A DNA stretch of 64,000 nucleotides from Watersipora subatra (Eukaryota > Bryozoa > Gymnolaemata > Cheilostomatida > Watersiporidae): positions 21,469,243 through 21,533,242 of the forward strand of contig NC_088709.1 of NCBI RefSeq assembly GCF_963576615.1, in the 5' to 3' direction. Under the pieces are notes generated by a model. That model was not told the DNA's origin. It ran no database searches and worked only from the letters and a program-made list of their open reading frames with translations. Position 1 is the first letter of the stretch; each line of letters starts with the position of its first letter. The position numbers and the translations under genes were made by a program. Below, in pieces: positions 1 to 12,071 of this stretch.

Positions 1-60
1 TGCACGGGTAATAAACAAAGTTTTTGCACATAAAATCAACATCTATTCACCATCCAACTT
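1..60 (-). mobile_element. Helitron-like 3' end, cut by window edge
   Basis: The window opens with an inverted CCCG-type stem followed by 'ggtaataaacaaag' and 'tttttgcac'. The same string occurs at 15170-15210 and, in degenerate form, at 20680-20710. It therefore looks like a - strand copy of the same non-autonomous Helitron-like family, broken by the window start. The inner boundary is not visible. Confidence 0.35.
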
Positions 61-239
61 TTAAATGAAGGTGATTGTTTGTTTCTGTGCGTGCTATGAG
101 TTTACTTAAGTCTATGCTATGCATCATATAGCATTTTGGGGAAGTCTGCGGGTTTTTTTTCGTAACATTTTTTTTAGTAAATTAGTTCAAGCGTGCTGTG
201 TAGACATTTTAACCAATCACCATTAAATATTGGTAAGTG

Positions 240-415
240 TATTAACCATGTGCACAATTATTCCCTTGTATTGGGAATATCCATGTCGCTTAGTGGAAAG
301 AATCTCTACCTACAGACCTGAACGTTCCGAGTTCAAATCGCTGCGAAGCAGATTTTTTGTACATAAAACTCTATAGCTGGACACATGCGTGGGACAGTGA
401 GATTTATGTAGATTT
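240..415 (+). repeat. tRNA-derived SINE copy (family 1)
   Basis: An A-box-like 'gtcgcttagtgg' and a B-box-like 'gagttcaaatcg' are followed by 'ctatagctggacacatg' and an 'agatttatgta' tail. The same order of parts occurs at 12895-13098, 15905-16108 and 19985-20215 (+), and at 12330-12475 and 27274-27475 (-). That order is the normal layout of a tRNA-headed SINE. The copy is degenerate. Confidence 0.5.
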
Positions 416-2603
416 AAACATATGATCGTAACAGTAGACATCATAGACTATGATCAGCAGTGTGAGCTTACCCGACTTTGTTGACTATGAACATACTATG
501 AATCATAGTGTCAGGTGCTTGGGCTGTTTTCTACCAGATCTAATGACTTTTGTAGGTCTTCGAAGAAATAGCACCACTAACAAAAACAATACAATGTTGT
601 TTGCTATAAAATGTATGTTAGGAAAGTTTATCAAAAATGAATCTAGTCAAACTTTGACATTCAATGTTAATCCGTGGCGATATTGGCTTCGTAAGTCAAA
701 ATAATCTTATTTTGAAGGAAATATTTTTACAAGAATTTTTTGTTAGTCTGATTGATTTTTAAAGTTCTAAATTTATAAATTCTTGAAGTAATTGCATATC
801 ATGTAACAGTAACCCTAACTTATTGTACAAAATTATGTAAAAATTCAAACTATAGTCAATAAACAACTCAATAAAGTAATAATGAGTAAGGAGGGGTTGT
901 TAAATAGATTTGTATATCTTACAGACACGAGGGCTCAGCAAGGCAGGGGTTAGTAGATAAAGTGAGTGATAAAAATAACAGAAAAAGTTTAACTATATAC
1001 TATTGTAACATTTCATTTTAAACTTGAACCAATGTTTTTTCCTTTTGCTTACAAGGCGGTGATTGGTCCAGAAAGTACATTATAAATTACAAATTGCTTC
1101 AGAAGTTGAGACAAATATATGCACAAATATTATAGCCTATGACATATATGTCAAAATGCTACATGTGGAGGCGATCGAAAAGCGATTATTCAAGTCAATC
1201 TCTGCGTATGAAATTAAATAGCGATTAAACACAGCATTTTCTTTATGAACAAAATATTATGCAAAATAAAACAATTATGCAAAATAAACACATTTCCATT
1301 ACACACAATTACTGTAGACGGTGTAGCAAAAAGTCGGATTCTAAAAGATGGATGTACTAGGTTACCATGTATGATTTTTATACACCACAAGCCTTATCTA
1401 GGAATGCATTCAAACTGCAAATGAATTGTGGTGATACCAAGCAACATCAAAGTACTTCAACAGTCACATCCCTCACCAACGCCGTGACGCTAGGGTCACA
1501 ACTGTTATACTAGCCGCACAACCCTAGTAAAAAAGTTAAGCCTGGCAACCTTAGAAGTTCACCGAAGATATCCTTGCCACACAAAATTACCAGTGATTCA
1601 CATTCTGAACTCCTATGAGCTTTATCACAAATTTTCAAACTTTGCAATTTTTTGGATCAAAGCAGCACCACTACTTGTAGCCCACGAGCTACCCAACCAC
1701 TGAATGTCTCTGCTAAATGTAATGCTTAACATAGTGTTTACTTACAATAACGATCTGGGATATAAAACTCGGTGATGTGTACAATTTGTGATAAACTTCA
1801 CTTATTTTTATAAATAACTTTTGTAAGTATATATTGGTTGTTTTTATTTTAATCAGTCGCTTTATTTTAACTATTTTATTGAGGCCTGCACAATATATTC
1901 AATAAAATATCTGCAGGGACTAATTTTGCTGATATTTATCTTTCTTACCATAGACAAAAAATGTCTAAGGATTGAATGAACACTAATCTCCATTAAATGA
2001 AATCCCATTCAACGCTTGTAGTATTGCTCTTATGCCCTTTTAAAATGGGTTAAAACTGGTATGGTAACTGCGAGAATCAGTTCAAATATTTTAAAAAATC
2101 GAAGAACCCGATTTTATGTGTCCCTAAGCGACGTCACAATTAAAAAAAAACAAAAAATCAACTAGCTATTTTGGCTTATAGATAACAATTATAAAAATCC
2201 TACAAAACCAGCTATTCTACTTGAAAAAGAAAACGATAAAAATTATCTAATGTTGTTGACATTTTAGGAATGTTTGTACCAATCCAATAATAGATAAGTG
2301 TCTAAAACATGTACTTAGAACGAAAACATGTAAATACAAATGAATGACAGCAACTATCAATTATGAAACTACGAAACATCTGTGGTTTTCACCATTATTT
2401 TACCTTCAGTATGAATTTGGACTTACGTGAAGGAAAACTTAGGAAACGGAAGTGCATACATATGTAGAGCGCATGCTTGTTGATATCACCAAAAATAAAA
2501 TGTAATCGCTAACGTTTATTGGTCGCCCGGTAACACCATAACATTATCATTTAATTTGCCTTTTCATTTTTAGCGATATCATACTACCGAAAACACGTAC
2601 ATC
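416..2603. other. Non-coding stretch upstream of the first CIMAP3 gene
   Basis: No exon, RNA gene or clear repeat was recognised here. The sequence is AT-rich and the only longer open frame (450-704) has no family resemblance or supporting splice sites. The promoter and 5' UTR of the gene starting at 2604 must lie at its right end, but no TATA box or initiator could be defended. Confidence 0.5.
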
Positions 2604-5600
2604 ATGGATTACTTTCAAGGTGAGACTTGGCACGCCAAATATTATGTCAGAAGTAGTTATTAAAATTGTTAAAATGTTGAGCAGGATGAGACATGTTATA
2701 CTGATAGACCCAAGCTTGGATAAGAATCATGAAGTTTCTAATTTTTCAGAATAGCAAAATTTTATAAAGAATTAGAGTTATAACAGTTCAGTATCTAAAT
2801 TAACCAACTGTCAACAACAGCTTAACAACTTTTTGTTAATTTTTTATTTAATACTAAAAGTGCTTACAAAGGTATTTCTGTCAATGGCATTTATGAGGTA
2901 GTGCTACACAAAAGGTTATTATTGTTTTTAACTTACTAATTGCTTTAATATTTACATGTAAAGAATACAGACTTGACAAGTTGTATGCATCATTTAATTA
3001 TAATAGTTTACCATGTTTAATATATGTGTAAGCTCTAATTTAGTTGAAAATTTTAATTTTTTGAAAACCCAATAAGCATACATATGAAAGGTTTCACATT
3101 TAACTTTACTTTGCTTGATTCAATAAGATATTTATTTGCAAACAAACACATGTCCAAACTCGTAGGTAATGTTTTTTTTTGTTTGAGAATGTGTGTTTCC
3201 ATTGTTTGATTAGATTTAGGGCAGCTGTGTTTAAAAAGCAGAACAATTAGCTAAAAATTTTGTTAAAAATTAACACGCAATAATACATCAAACAATTGTT
3301 CTTTATACCACACAATCAAATAAGTCCTATAGCATGATGCACTAACACTTAACATAGTTTGCTACATATTTTCATATAATTATTTCCACTGACAAAAAAC
3401 AATACTTTATGTTCTTCATCTTCATTATTCAACTCTTAAAATTCTAGAAAAACCAAGTAATGTATCCTTCGGAACGACTGCAAGTCGTCCAGTATTTCCT
3501 ATGGCGATGCCTCCAACACGGTTTGGTAACGAGATAAAACCAATTAGAGGACAGCCAAATACCGGACCTGGCGCTTATGAAAATGAAAACCAGACCAACT
3601 TTCACTATAAAGCTGAAAACTATTTGACTAGTACAAAGGGATACACAATGGGAGCTCGAACTGGACCAAGGTAAGTTACACATCGTTTAAATTTATTATG
3701 CCAACTTGTTTCACAGAATTAGGAATGCTGCGTAGTTTTATAAAATGCATTGATTAGCATTTTATAAAAGCATTTTCTCTCTCTTGATTATATTATGCGC
3801 TTTAAAAAAGGTTTTGCCTTAAAGACTGACAGAACTTAGAGTACAGTTGAAGTACACATAATGCAAATTATAAAAAGTGCTATCAAAATACAAGTTTAAA
3901 AACAGTATTGGTAAAACTTTGAATATGAAATGTGCTGGTAACAATTTCATCTAAATATATCAGGAAGCTGGACATTTGGTTTAACTTTATCAAATCTAAG
4001 CGACGACTTGGTGGCAGAGCTAATATTAGACAGAAAAGACAACTCAAACTTTAACTGAGCGAATAACTCCCTCCTTCCAGCATCTTTCTGTAAACGAATA
4101 CTAATTGGTTATGCCTGAGAGATTAGCTTATTTTACGCTTGTTAAGCCTTTTTAGTAGAATGACTTAGTTTCAAATATCATGCTGATAAACTATAAAGAT
4201 GTTTGCAAGTAAAGTAATTTTGTTGAAGTGGAGTCACAACAACAACTGACAGTTTCATGTCTGCAATAAAGAAGAAAATAAAGAGCCCTTGTGCTATGTG
4301 TTAGCCATCAATGGCGTGTTGGAAAACTCTGACTGCCAGCTCGCTAATTAAGCTTTGGCCTTCAACTCTGAATACAACTAAAGAATTAAAGAACAGGAGA
4401 ATTAGCGATGCCACTTTTACGAATTTCTGTTATAGATTCAGAAAGGAGTTCTTGGAGAAAACACCAGCTCCAGATCACTACCAAACCAAATGCACTGACC
4501 CTCAAAGCTTCACAGCTGCTTATAAGCCATTTAATTATGCTGCAGAAAGATTTCCTGTGACCAAAAGAGACGTGGAAGAAGCTACTCCTGGGTTAGTCAA
4601 TTACTACTATAGCATTTGTTAATATTATGTAGTCATAGAAAATATAACAACTTTATTTAATTTAAAATTGTTAACAACTTGGGTAATTATAACAGGAAGT
4701 AAAAAGAGAGCTGTGAATAGATATGTATTTAATATAACAAATTTTACCTCATGTCTGTTTGCTTTTAAATTCTTCTTACAGCTTTTGAGAGTATAATACA
4801 TATGGAATTTGAGTAAGTATAATTTGATTTTAAAAACTCATTTCATTAAAAATCAAATGATTAACTTTAAGTGATATACTATATTATAAAAAGAATGTTT
4901 CAAAGCACAAAATAATAAATGTGTAATTTGGGAACTTAAAACATGAAATTTTTAAATCCCCGTTGTAATCGATACAGTTTTAAAAACTAAAGTTTTTAAA
5001 ACTTTAGATTCGATTTACATATTATCCATTCACACTTGTTTTGAATAATAGCAAGACGCGTATTTATTATACTATATAAATTCAGTAAAATAAATCAAAT
5101 TTGTATTAATAACAGAAAAGTGTAAATTTTAGTGGTAATTCAGTAAGAATTTAGATAACATTGAAGCTTGTAAAAGTGGAACTGTGAAGTAAAGGTGAGC
5201 TATTGGCTTTTGCAGCAATGTAATAAACTAAAACACTAGTTCGGCATGAGAGATATGAGTACATCTATTGTCTACGTGTATGAACTTGTACGAGTACATC
5301 TATTGTCCACGTGTATGAACTTGTACGAGTACATCTATTGTCCACGTGTATGAACTTGTACGAGTACATCTATTGTCCACGTGTATGAACTTGTACGAGT
5401 ACATCTATTGTCCACGTGTATGAACTTGTACGAGTACATCTATTGTCCACGTGTATGAACTTGTACGAGTACATCTATTGTCCACGAGTATGAACTTGTA
5501 CGAGTACATCTATTGTCCACGTGTATGAACTTGTACGAGTACATCTAGGCATTACTTAAATTGCTTTTAAACAGGGCTGGTTGCTATGAATACGATGTGA

Positions 5601-5770
5601 AGAGAAACAGACACGTAGAGCGGCACCAGAGCTTTGGCGGACCGCCTATTAAATTACCAGATGTACACATACAAAGCACAATCGGAACCAACACAGCTAA
5701 ACTGTTGAGCACAAGAGATGCCAAGAAACATCACAGAAGGCATGCCTATCTCAAGCTATACTGGGATTAA
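2604..5770 (+). CDS. CIMAP3: CIMAP3/Pitchfork ciliary protein, copy A (4 exons)
   Basis: Exons are 2604-2619, 3448-3670, 4436-4591 and 5575-5770, with intron phases 1, 2 and 2. All junctions are GT-AG, and the sum is 591 nt, giving 196 residues, close to vertebrate Pitchfork at about 190. Family landmarks are visible in order: 'VSFGT' near the N-terminus, 'RFGNEIKPIRG', 'GPGAY', 'KGYTMGARTGPR' at the end of exon 2, 'TPAPDHYQ' in exon 3, and a C-terminus with 'LSTRDAKKHHRR' then 'AYLKLYWD'. Pitchfork (CIMAP3) is a ciliary/basal-body microtubule-associated protein implicated in cilium disassembly. The start is the ATG of a very short exon encoding MDYFQ plus one base; this is the weakest part of the model, and an upstream first exon like that of copy B is possible. 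Copy B follows 2.6 kb downstream in the same orientation. Confidence 0.85.
5257..5547 (+). repeat. 35-bp minisatellite, about 8 copies
   Basis: The unit begins 'gagtacatctattgtcca' and recurs exactly every 35 bases (5257, 5292, 5327, 5362, 5397, 5432, 5467, 5502, partial at 5537). Only the first and the seventh copies carry point changes. It lies in the last intron of CIMAP3 copy A and ends 27 bases before exon 4, so the array almost touches the splice acceptor. Confidence 0.95.
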
Positions 5771-6099
5771 CAGGCAGAGCTGGAGTTAGTTGATATTTTT
5801 AAACTTTTGAAGGAGTTATTGCTCAAATGCTACAAATAATAGTAAGCACCATTTTTCACATGACACTGTTTCGGCTGCATAGACTTAGAGTCAGCAGATA
5901 AAACTGATTGAAATCAATCAATTTGCTACTGTTATATTAGGCTCTTAGTCTTTGTAACAACATATTGTAGCAAATCACTAGAGAAATATTTTTCATATGT
6001 AAAAAAGGTTTAGATATGTTCTTTTATGTACAAAGTTTGTTTTCATATGTTTTTGCGCTGATCTAGTACAAGCAAAAACATGTTGTTTTACTCTATAAC

Positions 6100-6105
6100 A
6101 ATAAA
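6100..6105 (+). promoter_or_regulatory. Candidate polyadenylation signal of CIMAP3 copy A
   Basis: A canonical AATAAA hexamer lies about 330 bases after the stop codon at 5770. A clear downstream GU-rich element was not identified, so this is only a candidate. Confidence 0.4.
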
Positions 6106-6320
6106 TTTATAAGCCCTATCTCTAATAGAGTTTTAAACAATTAGCCAATACGCTAAAGATCCAGTCATAAATATTATTTATCGTAAAAAGGCATTTTGTT
6201 AACTATTAAGCTCATCACACTAGGTGTGATCAGAAAATCGATAACAAAAACTCTAAATAAGAAAAAGTGATTTACCAAATAAAAAGCAGCTTCACACCAC
6301 TGAATCAAACCATCACATAC

Positions 6321-6604
6321 CACCTCAAAATATTGCAAACCACCTCAAAATATCGCAAACCACCTCAAAATATCGCAAACCACCTCAAAATATCGCAAAC
6401 CACCTCAAAATATCGCAAGTCACCTCAAAATATCGCAAACCACCTCAAAATATCGCAAACCACCTCAAAATATCGCTAACCACCTCAAAATATCACAAAC
6501 CACCTCAAATGTTCACAAACCACCTCAAAATATCACAAACCAACTCAAAATATCACAAACCAACTCAAAATATCCCAAACCACCTCAAAATATCACAAAC
6601 CAAC
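6321..6604 (+). repeat. 20-bp minisatellite, about 14 copies
   Basis: The unit is 'cacctcaaaatatcgcaaac'. Later copies drift to 'caactcaaaatatcacaaac', giving a left-to-right variant gradient. The array is not coding. Confidence 0.95.
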
Positions 6605-7002
6605 TGGTTAGAAATACAAGCTGTTGATGTGACTGGCTCCAAGTGCCCATAATTGTTAATCTACTCAGTCTTTGTGTCATTTATGTAGCACCATTTCACT
6701 CGCTGCTATAATACTTCCCTGTCATAATTAGCTGTAGTTTGCTTTGCAGCGCTCTTATTGGATCAAAGCATTCACCAAGATTATGTAGATTGTGTGACAG
6801 TGTGCTGCCATGTCATTCTCATGTTTAGCAGTCGCTACTATTCTTGCTGACCTTTAAGAAAGATTCTTCTAGAAAAGATTACCTTATGGCTGATAGACAT
6901 TAGCCGCTAGTAAGGAAATCAAAACGCGTGCAATTTCTGTTAAACAAATCTTTAAGCAAAATCACTTGATTTGAAGTTTAATATTCATACTCACATTCCC
7001 GA

Positions 7003-7076
7003 GGACCACAGACTAGCAGAAGTATTGGACCACAGGCTAGCAGAAGTATTGGACCACAGGCTAGCAGAAGTATTGG
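7003..7076 (+). repeat. 24-bp tandem triplicate
   Basis: Three head-to-tail copies of 'ggaccacaggctagcagaag' plus 'tatt'; the first has one substitution. Confidence 0.9.
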
Positions 7077-7619
7077 ATTATGGTTGTCATTAGCTCCTAA
7101 CAAAAAGTTGTCTTGAAAGTACATGACTTTTCAGTTTTTAAAAATAGTTTTAAAAAATTGTCAAAAAATATAAAATTAAACAAGTAACAGCATAGTGAAG
7201 AACAAAGTGCTTCACACAACTGCTCTGACAGTACAACACAACGAGAAAGGTTCGCTTGGTGTAAAGGAAGGTTCTTACCCAGTTAAAGCTTAAGGATGGA
7301 CTTAGCGAAGAACAAAACAAGAACTTTATAACACTTTTCATGAAACAGTTGCTGAGCAGCATAAATAGAGGAAGCTAACATCTCACTCTATAAGTGGCTG
7401 GTTCTTCTGGTGTGAAGAAGTAGAGGGTCCACTACAATATTAACACACCTACTAAAGGAAACTAAACGTCTGTGTCAAGCTCTGTAGTAGCCTCTAGTAA
7501 TAATACCTACTGGCTGATTACTCTACCAAACCCAACCGAATGTTACCTCGGTGAGTAAATGTAAGACCTTTTCTTCTTACTCTTCTCTCATAAATTCCAA
7601 GTTCTTATACACATTATTA

Positions 7620-7925
7620 TATGAAAAAAGTATACGTAAATATATATATTATGTAAAAATATATATTAACATAAATATATATATATTATGTAAAACTATA
7701 TATAAATGTTTAGATTATATAAAAATGTATATTAATATATATATTATGTAAAAATATATATTAATATATATTATGTAAAAATATATATTAATATATTATG
7801 TAAAAATATATATAAATATATATATTATGTAAAGATATAAATATTTTATTATAAATATTTATATTATTTAAAAATATATATTAATATATATATTATGCAA
7901 AAATATATAAAAGTATATATATGAA
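7620..7925 (+). repeat. AT-rich tandem array
   Basis: Irregular repeats built around 'tattatgtaaaaatatatat' with variable (AT)n and 'taatata' spacers, almost purely A and T. No ordered longer unit could be defined. Confidence 0.85.
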
Positions 7926-8381
7926 TAAAGTCCTGTATAATGCTTGTTAGTATTGCCCATACTACTTACTCTGTATGCTAAGATGCCATAAAGAACATTT
8001 GGAAAAAACATACAGCTACTAAATATGTCTGAGTAACAACAAACCATAAAATGTTTTCTAAGAGAGGTTATCTAAAATCACTAAAATGAGAGTAAAACTT
8101 GCTTTCTGTCAATTCTATGCAAATGTTTTTTTACAAACAGTGTACCTGTTGAAGGCTCAATGAAGTTTGAAACTTTCTGTTAGTATCCAAATCTACCGGC
8201 AGCGATGTCATTCTTCTGTCTAATAGTTTGGTATCCTTACATACCTTCAGCTATTTCAACAATTCAGTTTAAACAATGCTATTACAGCGGATAGCCGAGA
8301 CAATGTTATACGAAAGTAAATTACTAGTAATATTGTTTTAATTGGTGACTCACAAGTTTGTAAATTGCCTCTACACAAATT

Positions 8382-11241
8382 ATGGCAAACTATGGAGCGG
8401 CAGCGACTATAAAATTTGCTCCAGACTCTGATCAACTCAGCCGTGTGAGTATTGCCACTTCTGAAGCCATCCACAAGTCGAAAAACCTTCACCGCAGTTC
8501 AAGGAAAAATGTTCAAGGAATATTAAAAAAACGATCAGCTACCATCTCAAGATGCGGCGAGTCAGCATCGCTGACATCTACTACCAACTCTAAGCATGGA
8601 ATATTACATGACCATACTAAGGAATTTACAGGTAAGTTTCTTCTATTGCTAACTAAATGTGATTGTCTTACTTGTCTGTGAAAAAGAATTGTGGTATTTG
8701 AGAGTTGAACTCGAGTCCCCTTATATCATGGGCAGTTCTTCAAACGAGGTAGAACACTAAAAAAGTTAGACAAGGTCTGCAACTTGATTTTTTGTAAGTG
8801 GCTTCATGTTCTGCTACGCTTGTGAAAAGCTTGCTCTTTGTCGTTGGTTTCGTTTCAGCGTTGCCAACTCATGGAATGCTCAAATTATCAAGTAAATTTA
8901 AAATAATATACCTTCAAAATGTTTCATGTTACAACAACTTCATATTTAGAAAAACCGAGCCATGTATCATTCGGTACAAAAACAAGTAGACCAGTTTTAC
9001 CGCTGGCATTGCCTCCAAATCGATTGGGTAACGATACAAGGTCATTAAGAGGAAACCTAAACGCTGGCCCGGGCACATACAACAATGAAAACAAGACCAA
9101 CTTACGCTACGTGACGGAACACAATATGACAAGCAAAAAGGGGTATACATTGGGAGCCAGAACAGGGCCACGGTAAGACTTATCTTTTGGATCACAAGTT
9201 CTAGTTAGTGCTCTGACAGCTATTCTTTGACAATACGGTACCATGCTATGAATTTCTCAACCCCTTACACATTGTGTTTCTATGCTTTAAATGGGTTTGG
9301 AGTTGCCCACTGTTGATGATTTTGCACCCTACCGTTTCAACAATTCGGAGTTGCACTATACATATATTTCTAAGATTCGTGATGTAGCCTTCAAAATAAA
9401 ACTTGTTCAAGAAAACTCGAGTTCTCACAGTGACTACCTTAGTACAAATTTAGCAGAGCCTCGAATAGAGCAATGCATGTCGAATGCGTTCGAATTTTAT
9501 TGTTTCTATGATTTTGATTGAAAATAACTTCAAAGCGTGAAAACACAGGGCTAGAATTCCATTTCTCAGTACACTTTTTAATGCTGGATAGTAGTACATT
9601 TGTTCAAAAGATAGACATTGTGTGTGACTGTGTGACATCATGGGTACTGTCCTGTTATGCGACTGACCCCATTTAGACATATTCGTGGGCATTGAAACAA
9701 TATCTTTTCTTCCGTAAGGGTAACTCCACTCGAGTTCTAACGCTGACGCAATATTGCTGGATAGTCTCTCTTTGCTATAAGTTAATAAACAAAGCTAACA
9801 ATATCACTTTAAAGTAATAATCATAAAATAGCAAATAGATTATGTTACAATAGTTAAGAAATTAGTTCAAGAAGACAGTCCATGGTTACAGGAGCAGCCG
9901 TGGGTCAGTAGTTAGTATGCTGGCTTATGATCAGTAAGTCACATGACCATTGGTGGTGATCGGAAGGGAATTCAACCAGAATTGCTCCATTGATAAATCT
10001 TGTTGGATTTTCGGTGACTACAATAGCTCCCACAGTTGCGCTCCAAGAATGAGGTTGGCTAGCAACCCTGCAGGACTAAAAACAATACCTGACAAAGGGT
10101 GGCAGAGCTTCTCTGTGAGCCAATGGCCAGCTAGCTAGAGATGGTGTTTCAAAAAAACACCCAACAGTAGGCAATGTCAAACGGGTGTTGAAACCTGCCA
10201 AGAACAGTGCTGGTCATAAGAAATGGTGTAGAACGATGATCACCTACGTCCTTATAGGACATGGTACTCAGAGAGTAAGTCAGTTCATACACTAGTACCC
10301 ACATCAGTTTAGAGACATTTCTAAGTTTCTGAACAAATTATTTTGATAAAATGCGGTGTGAATTACTTTTCCTATCTTCTATGTTTATAAACTTGCTCCA
10401 GAGCCTACTTAATCATGTGACATTTTATAATATTATACAATAGATTTAGAAAGGAGTTTTTTGAGACAACACCAGCTCCTGATCACTACCAGACTGAGCA
10501 GACGCAACCCAAGAGTGTCACAAAAGCTTATAAACCATTTAATAATGCAAAAGAGAGGTTTCTTGTGACCAAAAAAGACATTGCAGAAGCCACTCCCGGG
10601 TTAGTTTCTAGAATATTCTGATAAAAATAGCATCTACACCTATGATATACCTAACATTATTATCATTCATCGCTATGGAACTCTATTGGCTTAAAAATAA
10701 TTATGCTTGATAACACGTTGTCTAAGTTGGACTACACTGGCTGTTAAATGCTATTTATTCATTTTTCAAAAGTTTTTAGAACAGGGATAACCATCTTTTT
10801 AAGAGTTTTTTCCGTATAAACCGTTACACCTGGCAGATATTATTTTTTTGCTTTAACAGAAAATATTTAAAAAATAATTCCTGTGAAGAGGTTACTAATG
10901 TATTTTTTGAGTTTACGTTGAATCAACCTAATGATAATGAGTATTAATAACAACTTATTATAGAAATATTTTAAACTTTATCAATAAACTGCTACAAAAT
11001 CTCATGATCCCGCGAGGTATACTAAGCTGCATAGCTTTTAAACAGGGGTGGTTGCTATGAACACGATGTGAGTAGAAACAGACACGTACATTGGCACCAG
11101 AGCTTTGGTGGAGCGCCTATTAAACTACCAGATGTTCACATAAAGAGTACAATTGGAACCAACACAGCTAAACTGTTGAGCACAAGAGATGCCAAGAGAC
11201 ATCACAGAAAGTTGGCTTATCTCAAGTTATACTGGGAGTAG
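8382..11241 (+). CDS. CIMAP3: CIMAP3/Pitchfork ciliary protein, copy B (4 exons, N-terminal extension)
   Basis: Exons are 8382-8631, 8950-9172, 10444-10599 and 11046-11241, a total of 825 nt (274 residues). Exons 2, 3 and 4 are 223, 156 and 196 nt, exactly as in copy A, with the same phases (1, 2, 2). Shared landmarks are 'VSFGT', 'GNDTRSLRG', 'KGYTLGARTGPR', 'TPAPDHYQ', 'YKPFNNAKERF' and 'LSTRDAKRHHRK' then 'AYLKLYWE'. Unlike copy A, exon 1 encodes about 83 extra residues rich in Ser, Thr, Lys and Arg ('HRSSRKNVQGILKKRS') with no recognised domain. The start is the first ATG of that open exon. The product is inferred to be a ciliary microtubule-associated protein, as in copy A. It converges with the ECI2-like gene on the other strand. 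Confidence 0.85.
9282..9540 (+). repeat. Dispersed repeat, + copy (pair with 57540-57785)
   Basis: This stretch matches the reverse complement of 57540-57785 over most of its length. Shared strings include 'accctaccgtttcaa' (versus 'accctttcaa'), 'ggagttgca', 'aagattcgtgatgta', 'cacaaatttag' and 'tttctatgatt'. It lies in intron 2 of CIMAP3 copy B. Homology to a known transposon class was not recognised. Confidence 0.65.
9895..10265 (+). repeat. Probable SINE-like retroelement remnant
   Basis: A tRNA-like start 'gtgggtcagtagttagtatg' is followed by unique-looking but GC-richer sequence ending near 'cttataggacatggtactc'. Composition differs from the AT-rich intron around it. There is no second copy in this window, so the call rests on composition and the A-box-like start. 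Confidence 0.3.
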
Positions 11242-11356
11242 CATTCCCTACCCTATCTGACGGTCTGAATAGCCATATGGGTAAATTTAATTTTTACCTC
11301 AGATAAACAGGAATATGTTGTTTCCACTGTGAAATGTTACCTTATTTTGATAAACA

Positions 11357-11362
11357 AATAAA
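11357..11362 (+). promoter_or_regulatory. Candidate polyadenylation signal of CIMAP3 copy B
   Basis: AATAAA lies about 115 bases after the stop codon at 11241, a normal distance. Confidence 0.5.
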
Positions 11363-11449
11363 ACTAGATGTAATCAGCTAACACAGCCTTCATGACAATG
11401 GTAAGCAAGCAGCCACAATGGACATTGCAAATCTAAGAGCATATCTTCA

Positions 11450-11890
11450 TAATAATAAGAGTTGTGTCCACCTGCCCAAAGCCTTATAATCGTGCACATG
11501 ATTAATCTCTGTACTTTATTAGCACACCTGACAATCTCTCATGGTGCACTGGACTGTCAAGGTATGAGTCTATACTAATATAAATGCAAGTTCATCTGAA
11601 ACTAGGGTGGAGGTTAGGATAAAAGACTGCGTCACACAGGGCTCGAACTAATGACATTCCGCTCAGTAGACCGCGGCTGTAACACCTGCACTCATCAACT
11701 ACTTTCAAGCATTTTAGGATAACTGCGCAAATAGTTTGTCCCTTGTTTTATGATAGAAAAAGCAAACAGAAATAATTTAAAGTTCGAAAAAGGACTATTT
11801 ATTGGTAATTTGCCAAATCACACCTGCTGATCTCTCATGACACTAAACTGCCAGGGTATCAGTATATCATAATAAAAGCGTGTTCAGTAA
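11450..11890 (-). repeat. SINE family 2, one or two degenerate copies
   Basis: On the reverse strand a B-box-like sequence (forward 'ggctcgaactaatgac') and an A-box-like segment (forward 'acacctgcactcatcaac') are flanked by the family string 'acctgacaatctctcatgg', repeated at about 11526 and 11823 (a 'ctgatctctcatgac' variant). The same order is seen at 36076-36344, 48430-48610 and 60120-60615. Confidence 0.5.
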
Positions 11891-12071
11891 AAACTAATAT
11901 GTGGAATTTGAAAATAAATAATTGCATCAGTGAATAGAAATTTTAAAATCATATTCAATATTAAGTCGTAACAAAATCAACCCCAGTAAAAACTAATATT
12001 ACTGTTACATTTAAAAAATTGCATAATCATATGCACCGGTTGATTGTAAATAAGGAATAACAAAGCACTGA

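Larger units (their letters stand above)
5771..8381. other. Intergenic region between the two CIMAP3 copies
   Basis: No exon was recognised. It holds the presumed 3' UTR of copy A, a 20-bp minisatellite, a 24-bp triplicate and a long AT-rich array. The promoter of copy B must lie near its right end. Open frames here come from repeats. Confidence 0.6.

Noticed and set aside
5254-5547. CRISPR-like array (regular 35-bp repeat)
   Set aside because: The whole unit is repeated without variable spacers, in an animal intron; it is a minisatellite.
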